Shown: piece by piece, positions 15,643 to 24,803 of the stretch | Numbering within the stretch: the first letter of the stretch is position 1 | Layout of the letters: every line of letters starts with the position of its first letter | Source of the DNA: Acidobacteriota bacterium | Lineage (GTDB): Bacteria > Acidobacteriota > Vicinamibacteria > Vicinamibacterales > UBA2999 | Length of the DNA: 64,000 bases | Assembly (NCBI GenBank): GCA_021730945.1 | Contig: JAKFYH010000025.1 | Coordinates: forward strand, 46,619 to 110,618 | Direction: 5' to 3' | Made by a program: the position numbers and the translations under genes | The notes under the pieces: generated by a model | Told to the model about the DNA's origin: nothing | Seen by the model: only the letters and a program-made list of their open reading frames with translations | Database searches by the model: none

Positions 15643-17465
15643 GCCTCCCCCTGCTCCGGCTGATTACCTGCGGCAGCGTGGACGATGGCAAGTCGACGCT
15701 GATTGGACGGCTCCTGCACGACTCGCGCGCGGTGTTTGATGACCAGGCGAGGGCGCTCGAGGCCGACTCGCGCAAGTTCGGCAGCCAGGGCGATCGCCTC
15801 GACTTCGCGCTGCTGGTCGACGGCCTGCAGGCCGAGCGCGAACAGGGCATCACCATCGACGTCGCCTACCGCTTCTTCTCCACGCCCGCCCGCCGCTTCA
15901 TCGTCGCCGACACGCCGGGCCACGAGCAGTACACGCGCAACATGGCGACCGGCGCCTCCACTGCCGACCTGGCGGTGATCCTGGTTGATGCCCGCAAGGG
16001 CGTGCTCACGCAGACGCGACGGCATACCCGGATCGCGGCCTTGATGGGCATCCGGCACGTGCTGCTCGCGGTCAACAAGATGGACCTGGTGGACTACTCG
16101 CGCGAGGTCTTCACCGCGATCGTCGACGCCTACACGCCATTTGCCGCCGCTCTCGGCGTGACAGTGATCCAGCCGATCCCAATCTCCGCGCTCGAGGGCG
16201 ATCACCTGGTGGCGCGCAGCCTTCACATGCCCTGGTACGAGGGCCCGACGGTGATCTCGTATCTTGAAACCGTCGACGTCACCGCTGCCCCGGCGTCGGG
16301 GCCGATGCGCATGCCGGTGCAGTGGATCAACCGTCCCGGTCCGGACTTTCGTGGCGTCGCCGGGCGGTTGTGCGCCGGCGTCGTGCGCCCGGGCGACCGG
16401 GTCCGCGTGCTGCCGTCGGGCGTCGAGACCAGCGTTCAGCGCCTCGTCACCTGGGGCGGCGAGCGGGCCCAGGCCGAGACCGGCGACTCGATCACGATCA
16501 CGCTCGGCGACGAAGTGGACGTGAGCCGTGGCGACGTGCTGGTCGCCTCCGCCGCGCCCCCTGCGGTCGCCGACCAGTTCGAGGCGCGCCTGTTGTGGAT
16601 GGGCGACCACGAGCTGATTGCCGGCCGCTCGTACCTGCTGAAGATGCACGCGAAGGAAGTGCGCGCCTCGGTCACCAGCATCCGGCATCGGATCGACATC
16701 GGCAGCGACGCGCAACTGGCGGCCAAGACCCTCGCCTTGAACGAGATTGGCGTCGTGCACCTGGCCACTGCCCAGCCGGTCGTGTTCGAACCCTACGCGG
16801 TGAATCGCACGCTCGGTGCCTTCATTCTGATCGACCCGCTCACTTTCGAGACAGTGGGCGCCGGCATGATCGAGTTCGCCCTGCGCCGCGCCTCCAATGT
16901 GCATTGGCAGGCGCTCGAAGTTTCGGCCCCGTCGCGGGCGGCGCTCAAGCAGCAGGAGCCGCGCTGCCTCTGGTTCACCGGGCTGTCGGGATCCGGCAAG
17001 TCGTCGATCGCCAACCGCCTCGAACAGCGCCTCTATGCGGCCGGCCGTCACACCTATCTCCTCGACGGCGACAACGTTCGCCACGGCCTCAATCGCGATC
17101 TCGGTTTCACTGAAGCCGATCGCGCCGAGAATGTCCGGCGGGTCGCCGAGGTGGCCAGGCTGATGGTCGATGCCGGCTTGATCGTGCTGGTGGCCTTCAT
17201 CTCGCCGTTTCGCGCCGAGCGCCGGGCGGCGCGCGATCTCTTCGCGGCCGGCACGTTCGTGGAGGTGTTTGTCGACACGCCGATCGAGGAGTGCGAGCGG
17301 CGCGATCCCAAGGGCCTGTATGCCAAGGCCCGCAGCGGCCGGTTGCCGAACTTCACCGGCATCGATAGTCCGTACGAGCCGCCGGAGGCCCCCGAAGTAC
17401 GCCTGGTCACGACCGGGCGGACGCCGGAGGAGTGCGCCGAGCAGGTGTTCGCCCGGTTGCTGTGA
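15639..17465 (+). CDS. cysNC: Bifunctional sulfate adenylyltransferase subunit 1/adenylylsulfate kinase (CysNC)
   Basis: Fusion of CysN (residues 1-430), the GTPase that drives ATP sulfurylase, with CysC (residues 435-608), which phosphorylates APS to PAPS. Visible motifs are the GTPase P-loop GSVDDGKST at residues 12-20, DTPGHEQY near residue 91, NKMD near residue 147, and the kinase P-loop GLSGSGKSS at residues 448-456, followed by [10 protein letters not shown]. The start is TTG at 15639, overlapping the cysD stop. CysNC fusions are common where PAPS is needed either for assimilation or for sulfotransferases. A sulfotransferase gene at 61963 could be a user. The next gene starts 3 bp after the stop. 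Confidence 0.95.
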   Translation: MSLPLLRLITCGSVDDGKSTLIGRLLHDSRAVFDDQARALEADSRKFGSQGDRLDFALLVDGLQAEREQGITIDVAYRFFSTPARRFIVADTPGHEQYTRNMATGASTADLAVILVDARKGVLTQTRRHTRIAALMGIRHVLLAVNKMDLVDYSREVFTAIVDAYTPFAAALGVTVIQPIPISALEGDHLVARSLHMPWYEGPTVISYLETVDVTAAPASGPMRMPVQWINRPGPDFRGVAGRLCAGVVRPGDRVRVLPSGVETSVQRLVTWGGERAQAETGDSITITLGDEVDVSRGDVLVASAAPPAVADQFEARLLWMGDHELIAGRSYLLKMHAKEVRASVTSIRHRIDIGSDAQLAAKTLALNEIGVVHLATAQPVVFEPYAVNRTLGAFILIDPLTFETVGAGMIEFALRRASNVHWQALEVSAPSRAALKQQEPRCLWFTGLSGSGKSSIANRLEQRLYAAGRHTYLLDGDNVRHGLNRDLGFTEADRAENVRRVAEVARLMVDAGLIVLVAFISPFRAERRAARDLFAAGTFVEVFVDTPIEECERRDPKGLYAKARSGRLPNFTGIDSPYEPPEAPEVRLVTTGRTPEECAEQVFARLL

Positions 17466-17467
17466 CC

Positions 17468-18265
17468 ATGGACGGCTTGCAGGTCGCCGCCGGCGCCCTC
17501 ACTGGATTCGTGGTCGGCATGACGGGCGTTGGCGGCGGGGCGCTCATGACGCCGATCCTGCTGCTCGGGTTCGGTACCGCGCCGCTCGTGGCGGTGGGCA
17601 CCGACCTCTGGTTTGCGGCAATCACCAAGCTGGCCGTCTCCGGCCTTCACCTGCGACAACGCCTGATCGACTGGCCGGTGGTGACGCGCCTGTGGATGGG
17701 CAGCCTGCCGGCATCGGCACTGACGCTGGCCTGGATGGCCGATCGGCAGCCGGACGATGGGCACCTGGTGTGGGTGAAGACGGCGATCGCGCTGGCGGTG
17801 TGCCTGACGGCCGCGAGTTTGCTGGCGGACCGGCCACTCCGGGCGCTCGCGGCGCGAGCCTCGACGCCGCCCACCCTGCCTGACGCGGCCCGATACCCGG
17901 CGGCTGCGACCGTCGTGGCCGGCGCCATCCTGGGCGGCCTGGTGACGCTCACGTCGGTTGGCGCCGGCGCGCTGGGCGTGGTGTTGCTGGTTCGTCTCTA
18001 CCCGCGCCTCACCCCGCAGCGGCTGGTGGCCACCGACATTGCCCATGCCATTCCGCTGGCGCTCTGTGCGGGCGCCGGTCACCTCGCGATCAACGGCATC
18101 GACGCCGCGCTGCTGCGCGATCTGCTGACGGGTTCGATTCCGGCGGCGCTGGTGGGCGCGGCCGTCTCTGCCCGGCTGCCACACACCCTGCTGCGAGCCA
18201 TCATCGGCACTGTGTTGCTGGTGATTGGGTTGGTGATGCTTCGCGGCGTGCTGGCGGCGGGATGA
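17468..18265 (+). CDS. Sulfite exporter TauE/SafE family protein in the cysDNC operon
   Basis: Multipass inner-membrane protein of 265 residues with the two TauE/SafE repeats, marked by VGMTGVGGGALMTPIL near residues 17-32 and LTSVGAGALGVVLLV near residues 162-176. It starts 3 bp after cysNC and clearly belongs to the operon. Members located in cys clusters may export sulfite or transport sulfate; direction cannot be read from sequence. It is only distantly similar to the other TauE protein at 2450 and the two are not an obvious recent duplicate. A GTG at 17462 is an alternative start. Confidence 0.87.
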   Translation: MDGLQVAAGALTGFVVGMTGVGGGALMTPILLLGFGTAPLVAVGTDLWFAAITKLAVSGLHLRQRLIDWPVVTRLWMGSLPASALTLAWMADRQPDDGHLVWVKTAIALAVCLTAASLLADRPLRALAARASTPPTLPDAARYPAAATVVAGAILGGLVTLTSVGAGALGVVLLVRLYPRLTPQRLVATDIAHAIPLALCAGAGHLAINGIDAALLRDLLTGSIPAALVGAAVSARLPHTLLRAIIGTVLLVIGLVMLRGVLAAG

Positions 18266-18306
18266 GCGGCGGGCAGCCGAGGCATCGCCGCTGATACCAT
18301 TACGAC

Positions 18307-20610
18307 ATGCGCAGGCTGGTTGCGGCGTTGGTGGTGGTCGCTGGTCTCGCGGCCGGCTGGTTGGGCTGGCAGCAAGGCTGGTTCGGCGGCCTGTCGACCA
18401 GCGGTCCGCGGTCGGTGCTGCTGATCAGTGTCGATACGCTAAGAGCCGATCGGCTGGGCAGCTACGGCTACCAGGCTGCATCGACTCCCGTGCTTGACGG
18501 CCTGGCGGCGCGCGGCCTGCGCTTCGAGCAGGCGGCCACCGTGGCGCCGCTGACGCTGCCGGCCCATGCCTCGCTGTTCTCCGGAACCTTTCCCACCTTT
18601 CACGGCGTACGCGATAACGGCAGCTTCTATGTCAACGACAGCATCACCACGCTCGCCGAGGTGATGCAGGCTCGCGGCTATCGCACCGGTGGATTTGTCG
18701 GCGCCTTTGTGCTCGACCGCCGCTGGGGCATCGCGCAGGGATTTGATCACTATTTCGACGGGTTCGACCTGTCGAACTACGACATGGCCGCCGGCCTCGA
18801 TGCCGCGCAACGCCCCGGCAGCGAGGTGGTCGATCACGCCTTGTCGTGGCTCGGCGAGGACAGCGACCGGCCTTATTTTGCGTGGGTCCATCTCTACGAT
18901 CCCCACAGCCCCTATACGCCGCCCGAGCCGTATCGATCGCGCTTTCCCGCCACCATGGAGGGCGCCTACGATGCCGAGATCGCGGCCACCGACGCACAGA
19001 TCGGCCGGCTCCTCGATTCGTTGCAGGCGAGCGGCCGGCTCGACAACACGATCGTCGTCGTAGTCGCCGATCATGGCGAGTCGCTGGGCGAACACGGCGA
19101 GCAGCAGCATGGCTTCTTCGTCTATGACGCGGCGGTGCGCATTCCGTTGATCGTGGCCGGTCCGGGCGTGCCGGCCCGCGCGGTGCCTGACCAGGTCCGG
19201 ATTGTCGATGTCATGCCGACCGTGTTGGAACTGGTCGGTGCCGCCGTGCCGTCAGACGTGCAGGGCGTCAGCCTGTTGCCGCTGGGGCGGGGCGAAGAGC
19301 TGGAGCTACTGGGCTTCAGCGAGACCTGGTACCCGCGCTACCACTACGGCTGGAGCGAGCTGACGGCGGTGCGTAACGGCCAGTTCAAGTTCATTGCCGC
19401 GCCTCGCCGTGAGCTCTACGACACGCAGGCCGACCCGGGCGAGCTGAACGACCTGTCGGCGGCTAACCCGCGCATGGCGGATGCGCTCGAGCGCGCCCTC
19501 CGCGACATGGCCGCGCGTACGGCGATCGCGGCGAAGCCACAGGCCCCGCGCGCCATCGATCCTGCCGCCGAGGAACGCCTGCGCGCGCTTGGTTACGTGG
19601 CCACCACCATCAGCCGGGCGGCGCTGGTGGAACGGCCGCGCAGCGATCCCAAGGACATGATCGGCTTTTATAACCTGCTGAAGCTCGCCGGCAGCGACTC
19701 GGTGGCCGGCCGGCTGGACGAGGCGATCGCCAAGATTCGCACCGTCCTCGCGGCCGACCCCGAAGTGATCGAGGCGCATACGATCCTGGGCAACATTCAG
19801 ATCAAGGCCGGCCGGGTTGCCGATGCAATCAAGGCGTACCAGCAGGCGCTGGCGGTCGATCCGGAGCACGAGGGCGCGGCGTGGAGCCTGGCGCTGGCCT
19901 ACCGGCAGGCTGGAAAACTGGACGAGGCCCGAACCGGCTTCGAGCGCGTGTTTCAGCTCAACCCGCGTGGCGCGAAAGCGCTGTACCAGTTGGCGACCCT
20001 GGCGATGGGCCAGGGGGACTTTGCCGGCGCGGCGGCCACGCTGGAGAAGGGCCTCGACCTGGGCGACCGCGCGGTCTTTCTCGTCAAGATTGCCGAAGCG
20101 CGTCTCGAGTTGAACCAGCTCGACGCCGCCCAGGCCGCGCTGACCGAAGCCGTCAAGCTCAACGCCGATCAATCGATGGCCCACTACAACCTTGGCCTGG
20201 TGCACGAAGCACGTGGCGAGTGGCAGGCCGCCGCCGCGGAATACGAAGCTGAGGTCAAGGTGAGCCCCAAGCTGTACCAGCCGCATTTCAACCTGGCGAA
20301 GCTGCTGACCCGTGGCGGCCGGCCGGCCGATGCGCTCACGCACTATCGGGCCGCGGTCGATCTCAATCCCGAGTTCGGCACCGGCTTTCTCTACCTGGCC
20401 AAGGCGCAGCTGGACGCCGGTGATCTGAAGTCCGCCGAGGCGTCGGCCACGCGTGGGCTGGCCGCGAAACCCGATGCCGGCATGGTCCCGCTCGGTCACT
20501 ATGTGCTGGCGGACATCTACTCGCGCCAGGGTCGCGACGCCGATGCGGCGCGGCAGGCCGCGGCCGGCAAGCGCGCCGAAGCCAGGGCCGGGAACCAGGG
20601 GCGCCGGTGA
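18307..20610 (+). CDS. Sulfatase-fold/alkaline phosphatase superfamily hydrolase fused to TPRs
   Basis: A 767-residue exported or membrane-anchored protein: hydrophobic anchor at residues 5-22, alkaline phosphatase superfamily domain at about 35-430, then about nine TPR units at about 470-760. Metal-site motifs are SVDTLRADR (D43) and VADHGESLGEHGE near residue 253. At the nucleophile position of sulfatases, where C/S-x-P-S/A-R is converted to formylglycine, this protein has T83-L-P-A-H. It therefore cannot make formylglycine and is more likely a Thr-nucleophile phospho- or phosphonotransferase/hydrolase. The TPRs suggest it works in an envelope complex. GTGA overlap couples it to the similar next gene. 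Confidence 0.85.
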   Translation: MRRLVAALVVVAGLAAGWLGWQQGWFGGLSTSGPRSVLLISVDTLRADRLGSYGYQAASTPVLDGLAARGLRFEQAATVAPLTLPAHASLFSGTFPTFHGVRDNGSFYVNDSITTLAEVMQARGYRTGGFVGAFVLDRRWGIAQGFDHYFDGFDLSNYDMAAGLDAAQRPGSEVVDHALSWLGEDSDRPYFAWVHLYDPHSPYTPPEPYRSRFPATMEGAYDAEIAATDAQIGRLLDSLQASGRLDNTIVVVVADHGESLGEHGEQQHGFFVYDAAVRIPLIVAGPGVPARAVPDQVRIVDVMPTVLELVGAAVPSDVQGVSLLPLGRGEELELLGFSETWYPRYHYGWSELTAVRNGQFKFIAAPRRELYDTQADPGELNDLSAANPRMADALERALRDMAARTAIAAKPQAPRAIDPAAEERLRALGYVATTISRAALVERPRSDPKDMIGFYNLLKLAGSDSVAGRLDEAIAKIRTVLAADPEVIEAHTILGNIQIKAGRVADAIKAYQQALAVDPEHEGAAWSLALAYRQAGKLDEARTGFERVFQLNPRGAKALYQLATLAMGQGDFAGAAATLEKGLDLGDRAVFLVKIAEARLELNQLDAAQAALTEAVKLNADQSMAHYNLGLVHEARGEWQAAAAEYEAEVKVSPKLYQPHFNLAKLLTRGGRPADALTHYRAAVDLNPEFGTGFLYLAKAQLDAGDLKSAEASATRGLAAKPDAGMVPLGHYVLADIYSRQGRDADAARQAAAGKRAEARAGNQGRR

Positions 20611-22724
20611 GTTCGATACCGGTGATCCGGCTCGGCGTGGCGACGGCGTTGCTGGCCGCCGGCGCGGCGTGTGCACCGGCGCCCTCGGCGCCACCGGCGC
20701 GGACCGCGCGGCACGTGCTGGTGGTCACCATCGACACGCTACGCGCCGACCGCATCGGCGCCTATGGCAATACGACCGTGGCCACGCCGAATCTCGATCG
20801 TATGGCCCGCGAAGGCGCCATGGCCCTTCACGCCGCGGCCCACGCGCCGCTCACGCGCCCGTCCCACGTTTCGCTCTTCACCGGGTTGTACCCGGCCGAA
20901 CACGGCATTCGCGACAACGTCGCGCCGCCGCTTGGCAAGAGCGTGCCCCTGCTCGCTGACATCCTGCAGCAGCGGGGGTTTCGAACCGGCGCCTTTGTCT
21001 CGTCGATCGTGCTGTCAAGGCAGTCCGGACTCGCCAGGGGCTTCGCCCACTATTCCGATCGGTTCGAGGTTGGTGAAGACGATGCCCGGTTCCTGAACAC
21101 GATCCAGAAGCGTGGCGATGCCACCGTGGCCGAGGCGGTGGCGTGGCTCGCCGAGCCTGGATCAGAGCGGCGCTTCGGGTGGGTGCATCTCTACGATCCG
21201 CACGACCCCTACGAGCCGCCCGAACCGTACGCGTCACGCTACGCCGGCCGGCCGTACGACGGTGAAGTCGCCTGGTCGGACGAGCTGGTGGGACGGCTCG
21301 ACACCGCGCTCGCCGCGGCGGGCCTGCGTGACGACACCCTGCTGCTCGTTACCGCCGACCACGGCGAAGGGCTGGACGAGCACAACGAGGCGGTGCACGG
21401 ATTTTTTGTTTACGAGACGACGCTCCGCGTGCCGTTCATCGCGCGCGGCCCCGGCATCGTCCCCGGCACCAAGCTTGGCGTTGTCGCTCGCACCATTGAC
21501 GTGGTTCCCACGGTGCTGGAGCTGCTGGGGCTGAAGGACGCGACGCCGACGGTCTCGGGCCGATCGCTGGCCGGCGCCCTTGGCGGTGCGCCCCTCGATG
21601 ATGAACCGACGTTTGCCGAGTCGTTGACGCCGCTCATTCACTACGGGTGGAGCGACCTGAGGGCGCTGCGTGATGGCCGGTGGAAGTACATCCTCGCGCC
21701 GCGGCCTGAGTTGTACGACCTCGATCGCGATCCGGGCGAGCGGCAGAACCTCGTTGACCAGGAACCGGCGCGGGCGCGCGCCTACCGGGCGGGCATCGAG
21801 CAGCGGTTGCGCCAGGAGCAGGCGGCGGTGCGCGACCCCGGCAACACCACCGCGTCGGTGCCGGCCGATCTGCTCGAGAAACTCGGCGCGCTGGGCTACG
21901 TCAGCAGCGGCGGCCCCGCGAACAGCAAGGCGGCCGGCGCTGACCCAAAGGACAAGATCGACGAGTACCAGACCCTCAATACGCTGATGCGCGAGGGGCT
22001 GATCAACCTGCGCGAAGGCCGCTACGCCGCCAGCCTCGAACGCTTCCGCGGCCTGTTCGACCGCGGCGTCAACAGCTTCGAGACCCACTACTACGCGGCG
22101 CGCGCGCTCGGCGGACTCAAGCGATGGCGCGAGGCCGCCACCAACTACGAGGGCGCCATCAAAATGCTGCCGTCGTACTCGGCCGCCTACCTGGGACTTG
22201 CCGATGTGCATGTGGCCGACGGCAAGGCGGCGCTGGCGCTTGACGCCGTGCGGCGCGGGCAGAAAGCTGCGCCCGACGATCCTCGGCTGGTCGAACGCGA
22301 GGGCGACCTCGGACGCCAGTTGGGCGACGGTGAGCTGGCCGCCCGCGCCTACGAGCGGGTCGCCCAGATGGCGCCCAACGATGCACTGGTGCGGGTCAAG
22401 CTGGGCGAGCTCTACCGCGATACCGGGCGGCCGGCTGACGCGGCGCGCCTGTTGCGAGAAGCGCTCAACCTCGACCCGGCCGCTGCGTCGTACTGGAATT
22501 CACTCGGGATGATCCTCGCCGGTGGCGGCGATTTGCGCGGTGGGGAAGACGCGTTTCGCCAGGCGGCTACCCGTGATGGCACCAGCGCGCAGTATGCCTA
22601 CAACCTGGGCCTGGCCCTGATCAGGCAGAACAGGCGTGACGAAGCAGCCGTGCAGTTCACGCGCGCGCTCGAACTCAATCCACAGTTTGCGGCGGCGCGG
22701 CAGCGGCTGGCGGAGCTGCGGTAG
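20607..22724 (+). CDS. Second sulfatase-fold/TPR fusion, possible lipoprotein
   Basis: A 705-residue paralogue of the preceding protein, starting at GTG 20607 inside its stop codon. An N-terminal hydrophobic segment ends in AAGAAC22, a weak lipobox, so lipid anchoring is possible. The alkaline phosphatase superfamily domain (about residues 35-420) has TIDTLRADR (D43), T83-R-P-S-H in place of the sulfatase C-x-P-x-R, and TADHGEGLDEHNE. TPR-like helices cover about 450-700. The Thr is at exactly the same residue number as in the neighbour, so the pair shares the change. Two tandem copies with different C-terminal TPR arrays suggest related but distinct substrates or partners. Confidence 0.85.
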   Translation: MSSIPVIRLGVATALLAAGAACAPAPSAPPARTARHVLVVTIDTLRADRIGAYGNTTVATPNLDRMAREGAMALHAAAHAPLTRPSHVSLFTGLYPAEHGIRDNVAPPLGKSVPLLADILQQRGFRTGAFVSSIVLSRQSGLARGFAHYSDRFEVGEDDARFLNTIQKRGDATVAEAVAWLAEPGSERRFGWVHLYDPHDPYEPPEPYASRYAGRPYDGEVAWSDELVGRLDTALAAAGLRDDTLLLVTADHGEGLDEHNEAVHGFFVYETTLRVPFIARGPGIVPGTKLGVVARTIDVVPTVLELLGLKDATPTVSGRSLAGALGGAPLDDEPTFAESLTPLIHYGWSDLRALRDGRWKYILAPRPELYDLDRDPGERQNLVDQEPARARAYRAGIEQRLRQEQAAVRDPGNTTASVPADLLEKLGALGYVSSGGPANSKAAGADPKDKIDEYQTLNTLMREGLINLREGRYAASLERFRGLFDRGVNSFETHYYAARALGGLKRWREAATNYEGAIKMLPSYSAAYLGLADVHVADGKAALALDAVRRGQKAAPDDPRLVEREGDLGRQLGDGELAARAYERVAQMAPNDALVRVKLGELYRDTGRPADAARLLREALNLDPAAASYWNSLGMILAGGGDLRGGEDAFRQAATRDGTSAQYAYNLGLALIRQNRRDEAAVQFTRALELNPQFAAARQRLAELR

Positions 22725-22732
22725 GACCGCGA

Positions 22733-24718
22733 TTGACAGAGACCACGCGCTTCCCGTTGGTGCGCAGGGGCGTCGCGCTGGTGGTGCTGTTGGCGGCGGT
22801 GGCCTGGACCTACCTGCCCGCAGTCGGTTTTGCGTTCCTGAACTGGGACGACCAGGCCGGCATCGTGCAGAACCCGTCGCTCGACTACCGCGTGGCGACC
22901 TGGGCGTTCAGCACCACTTTCATGGAGCACTACCAGCCGCTCAGTTGGCTGGCATGGGCGGCGGTCAAGGTTCGCTTCGGTCTCGACCCGGTGGCATTCC
23001 ATGCCGCGAACGTGCTGGCCCATCTTGTCTGTGTGGTGATGGTCTGTTGGGTGAGCCGCCGGGTCCTGGCGCGATCGTCGCCGGCGCTGGGCGGACCGTG
23101 GCTCGACGGGGCCGCACTCGCGGCGGCGCTACTCTATGGTCTGCACCCGCTCAGGGTCGAGCCGGTAGCGTGGGTCAGCGCGTTGCCCTACAGCCTCGCG
23201 CTCGCTCTCACGCTCGCGTCGCTACTCGCGTACTTGCGCGCGGCTGAAGCCGGCGAGTCCACGACCGCCCGGCTGTCGACGCCGTGGTGGATCGCGTCGT
23301 TGCTGTTCTACGCGGCCTCACTTGGGGCGAGACCGATCGCGCTTGGTTTTCCGGCCGTGCTCCTGATCGTCGATGCCGCCTTGCTCAAGCGGCGTCCGCG
23401 CGCGAGCCTCGCGAGGGTGTTGCCGTTTGCATTGTTGGCCGTGGCCGCAGCGGTCATCGAAAGCATGGCGCGAGCCTCCGGCTTGAACGACACGCCGTGG
23501 CCGTACCGGTTGCAGGCGGCGGCGACGGCCCCGTTTGTGTACCTCTGGCACACCATCGCTCCAGTGGCGTTGACGCCGCTGGCGCTGCTGCCGATCGATC
23601 CGGTCGCCAGTCCCACTGTGCTACTGACGGCCCTGCTGTCGCTGGCGGCCACCGCGGTCGCGGCCTGGTGGTGGCGTCACCAATGGCCGGGCGTGTCCGC
23701 GGCCTGGGCCGCCTACCTGGCGCTGCTGGCTCCGGCCGCTGGACTCGTGCCGAGTGGGCTGCAGCTCACGGCCGATCGCTATACGTATCTGCCGGGTGTT
23801 GTCGTGGCGATCGTGGCGGCGGGCGCCGGGGCACGCTGGTCGGCAGGACGCCGCGAACGGTCATACTTTGCCGTCGCCGTCGGCCTGGTTCTGGTGGTGG
23901 CTTCGTCGCTTGCGTCGCGCAGGGCGCTGGCGCCGTGGGCCGACTCGGTATCGCTCTGGACCCGCGTTGTGACATTGGAGCCCGCCCACGATGTCGGGTT
24001 GTACAACCTTGGTGCGGCGCTGGCCGAGGCGGGGCGCCAAGACGAGGCGGCCGCCCGCTATCGGCAAGTACTCGCAGTCACCCCCGATCACGCCGACGCC
24101 AGGGCGAATCTGAATCGTCTCGAGGCCACAGAACGCGAACGCGAGGGCAACGACCTGGCGGCCGCTGGCAACTTGAGCGCGGCGGCCGATCGATACCGCC
24201 AGGCCGTCATCCTCGATCCCAAGCGAACGCATTCGCACGCCGGCATGGGCATGGCGCTCGCCAGTCTCGGTCGCGTGAGCGAAGCCGTGCCGGCCTTGCG
24301 GGAGGCCGTCAGGCTGGGCACCGACGACCCGGCGGTGCCCAATGCCCTCGGCGTCTTGTTACTTCAAGCGGGGCAGGTGCGCGAGGCGCGGTCCGTGATC
24401 GAAACCGCGTTGGCGCGGCACCAGGACGACATCAACCTCGCCCACAACCTGGCGCGCCTGTTGGCGACCGGTCGCGAGATCGACCCGCGCGACGCGGTGG
24501 TGGCGTTGCGCCTGGCCGATGCAGTCGTGCAGGCTACCGGCCAACGTGATCCGGGGGCACTGGCGACGCTGGCCGCGGCGCTGGCCGCCAATGGCCGGCT
24601 GGGTGAGGCCGCCGCGACCAATGCCAGGGCCGCCGCGCTGGCCACGGCCCAGGGCGACAGTGACCTGGCCGTACAGATCACTGCCCGGGGTGCCGCTTAT
24701 CGGCGCCCCGGGCAGTAA
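22733..24718 (+). CDS. TMTC-like GT-C membrane protein with C-terminal TPRs
   Basis: A 661-residue inner-membrane protein. The first two thirds contain about ten hydrophobic helices; the first periplasmic loop has FLNWDDQAGIVQNP, the acidic NWDD motif typical of GT-C glycosyltransferases of the TMTC/O-mannosyltransferase kind, which take sugars from lipid-linked donors. Residues about 420-640 are TPR helices (YNLGAALAEAGRQDEAAARYR). Translation probably begins at TTG 22733, 9 bp after the preceding gene; no ATG is available before the first helix. With the two phospho/sulfatase-TPR genes it forms a three-gene operon that may build or modify an exported glycan or glycoprotein. That role is inference. 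Confidence 0.8.
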   Translation: MTETTRFPLVRRGVALVVLLAAVAWTYLPAVGFAFLNWDDQAGIVQNPSLDYRVATWAFSTTFMEHYQPLSWLAWAAVKVRFGLDPVAFHAANVLAHLVCVVMVCWVSRRVLARSSPALGGPWLDGAALAAALLYGLHPLRVEPVAWVSALPYSLALALTLASLLAYLRAAEAGESTTARLSTPWWIASLLFYAASLGARPIALGFPAVLLIVDAALLKRRPRASLARVLPFALLAVAAAVIESMARASGLNDTPWPYRLQAAATAPFVYLWHTIAPVALTPLALLPIDPVASPTVLLTALLSLAATAVAAWWWRHQWPGVSAAWAAYLALLAPAAGLVPSGLQLTADRYTYLPGVVVAIVAAGAGARWSAGRRERSYFAVAVGLVLVVASSLASRRALAPWADSVSLWTRVVTLEPAHDVGLYNLGAALAEAGRQDEAAARYRQVLAVTPDHADARANLNRLEATEREREGNDLAAAGNLSAAADRYRQAVILDPKRTHSHAGMGMALASLGRVSEAVPALREAVRLGTDDPAVPNALGVLLLQAGQVREARSVIETALARHQDDINLAHNLARLLATGREIDPRDAVVALRLADAVVQATGQRDPGALATLAAALAANGRLGEAAATNARAAALATAQGDSDLAVQITARGAAYRRPGQ

Positions 24719-24730
24719 GTTGCGTCGGAT

Positions 24731-24793
24731 GACAGGAGTTCAGGAGTTCAAGAGAATGGTTGGTCGAATCTCCTGACCTCCTGGACTTCTGTC
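24731..24793. terminator. Bidirectional terminator-like imperfect inverted repeat
   Basis: Between convergent genes, CAGGAGTTCAGGAGTTCA on the left is answered on the right by TCCTGACCTCCTGGACTTCTG, an imperfect inverted repeat with about 30-nt arms. It lies centrally in the 85-bp gap and could stop transcription from both sides. No strong T-tract is present. Confidence 0.5.
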
Positions 24794-24803
24794 TGGTTCC
24801 GTC

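Noticed and set aside
15486..17084. Long minus-strand open frame of 532 codons opposite cysNC
   Set aside because: It mirrors the codon pattern of cysD/cysNC in GC-rich DNA; composition is His/Arg/Gln-rich without any domain, and the opposite strand has unambiguous CysN and CysC motifs.
18307..22724. Annotation of the two TPR fusions as true sulfatases
   Set aside because: Formylglycine formation needs Cys or Ser in C/S-x-P-S/A-R; both proteins have Thr followed by x-P-A/S-H.
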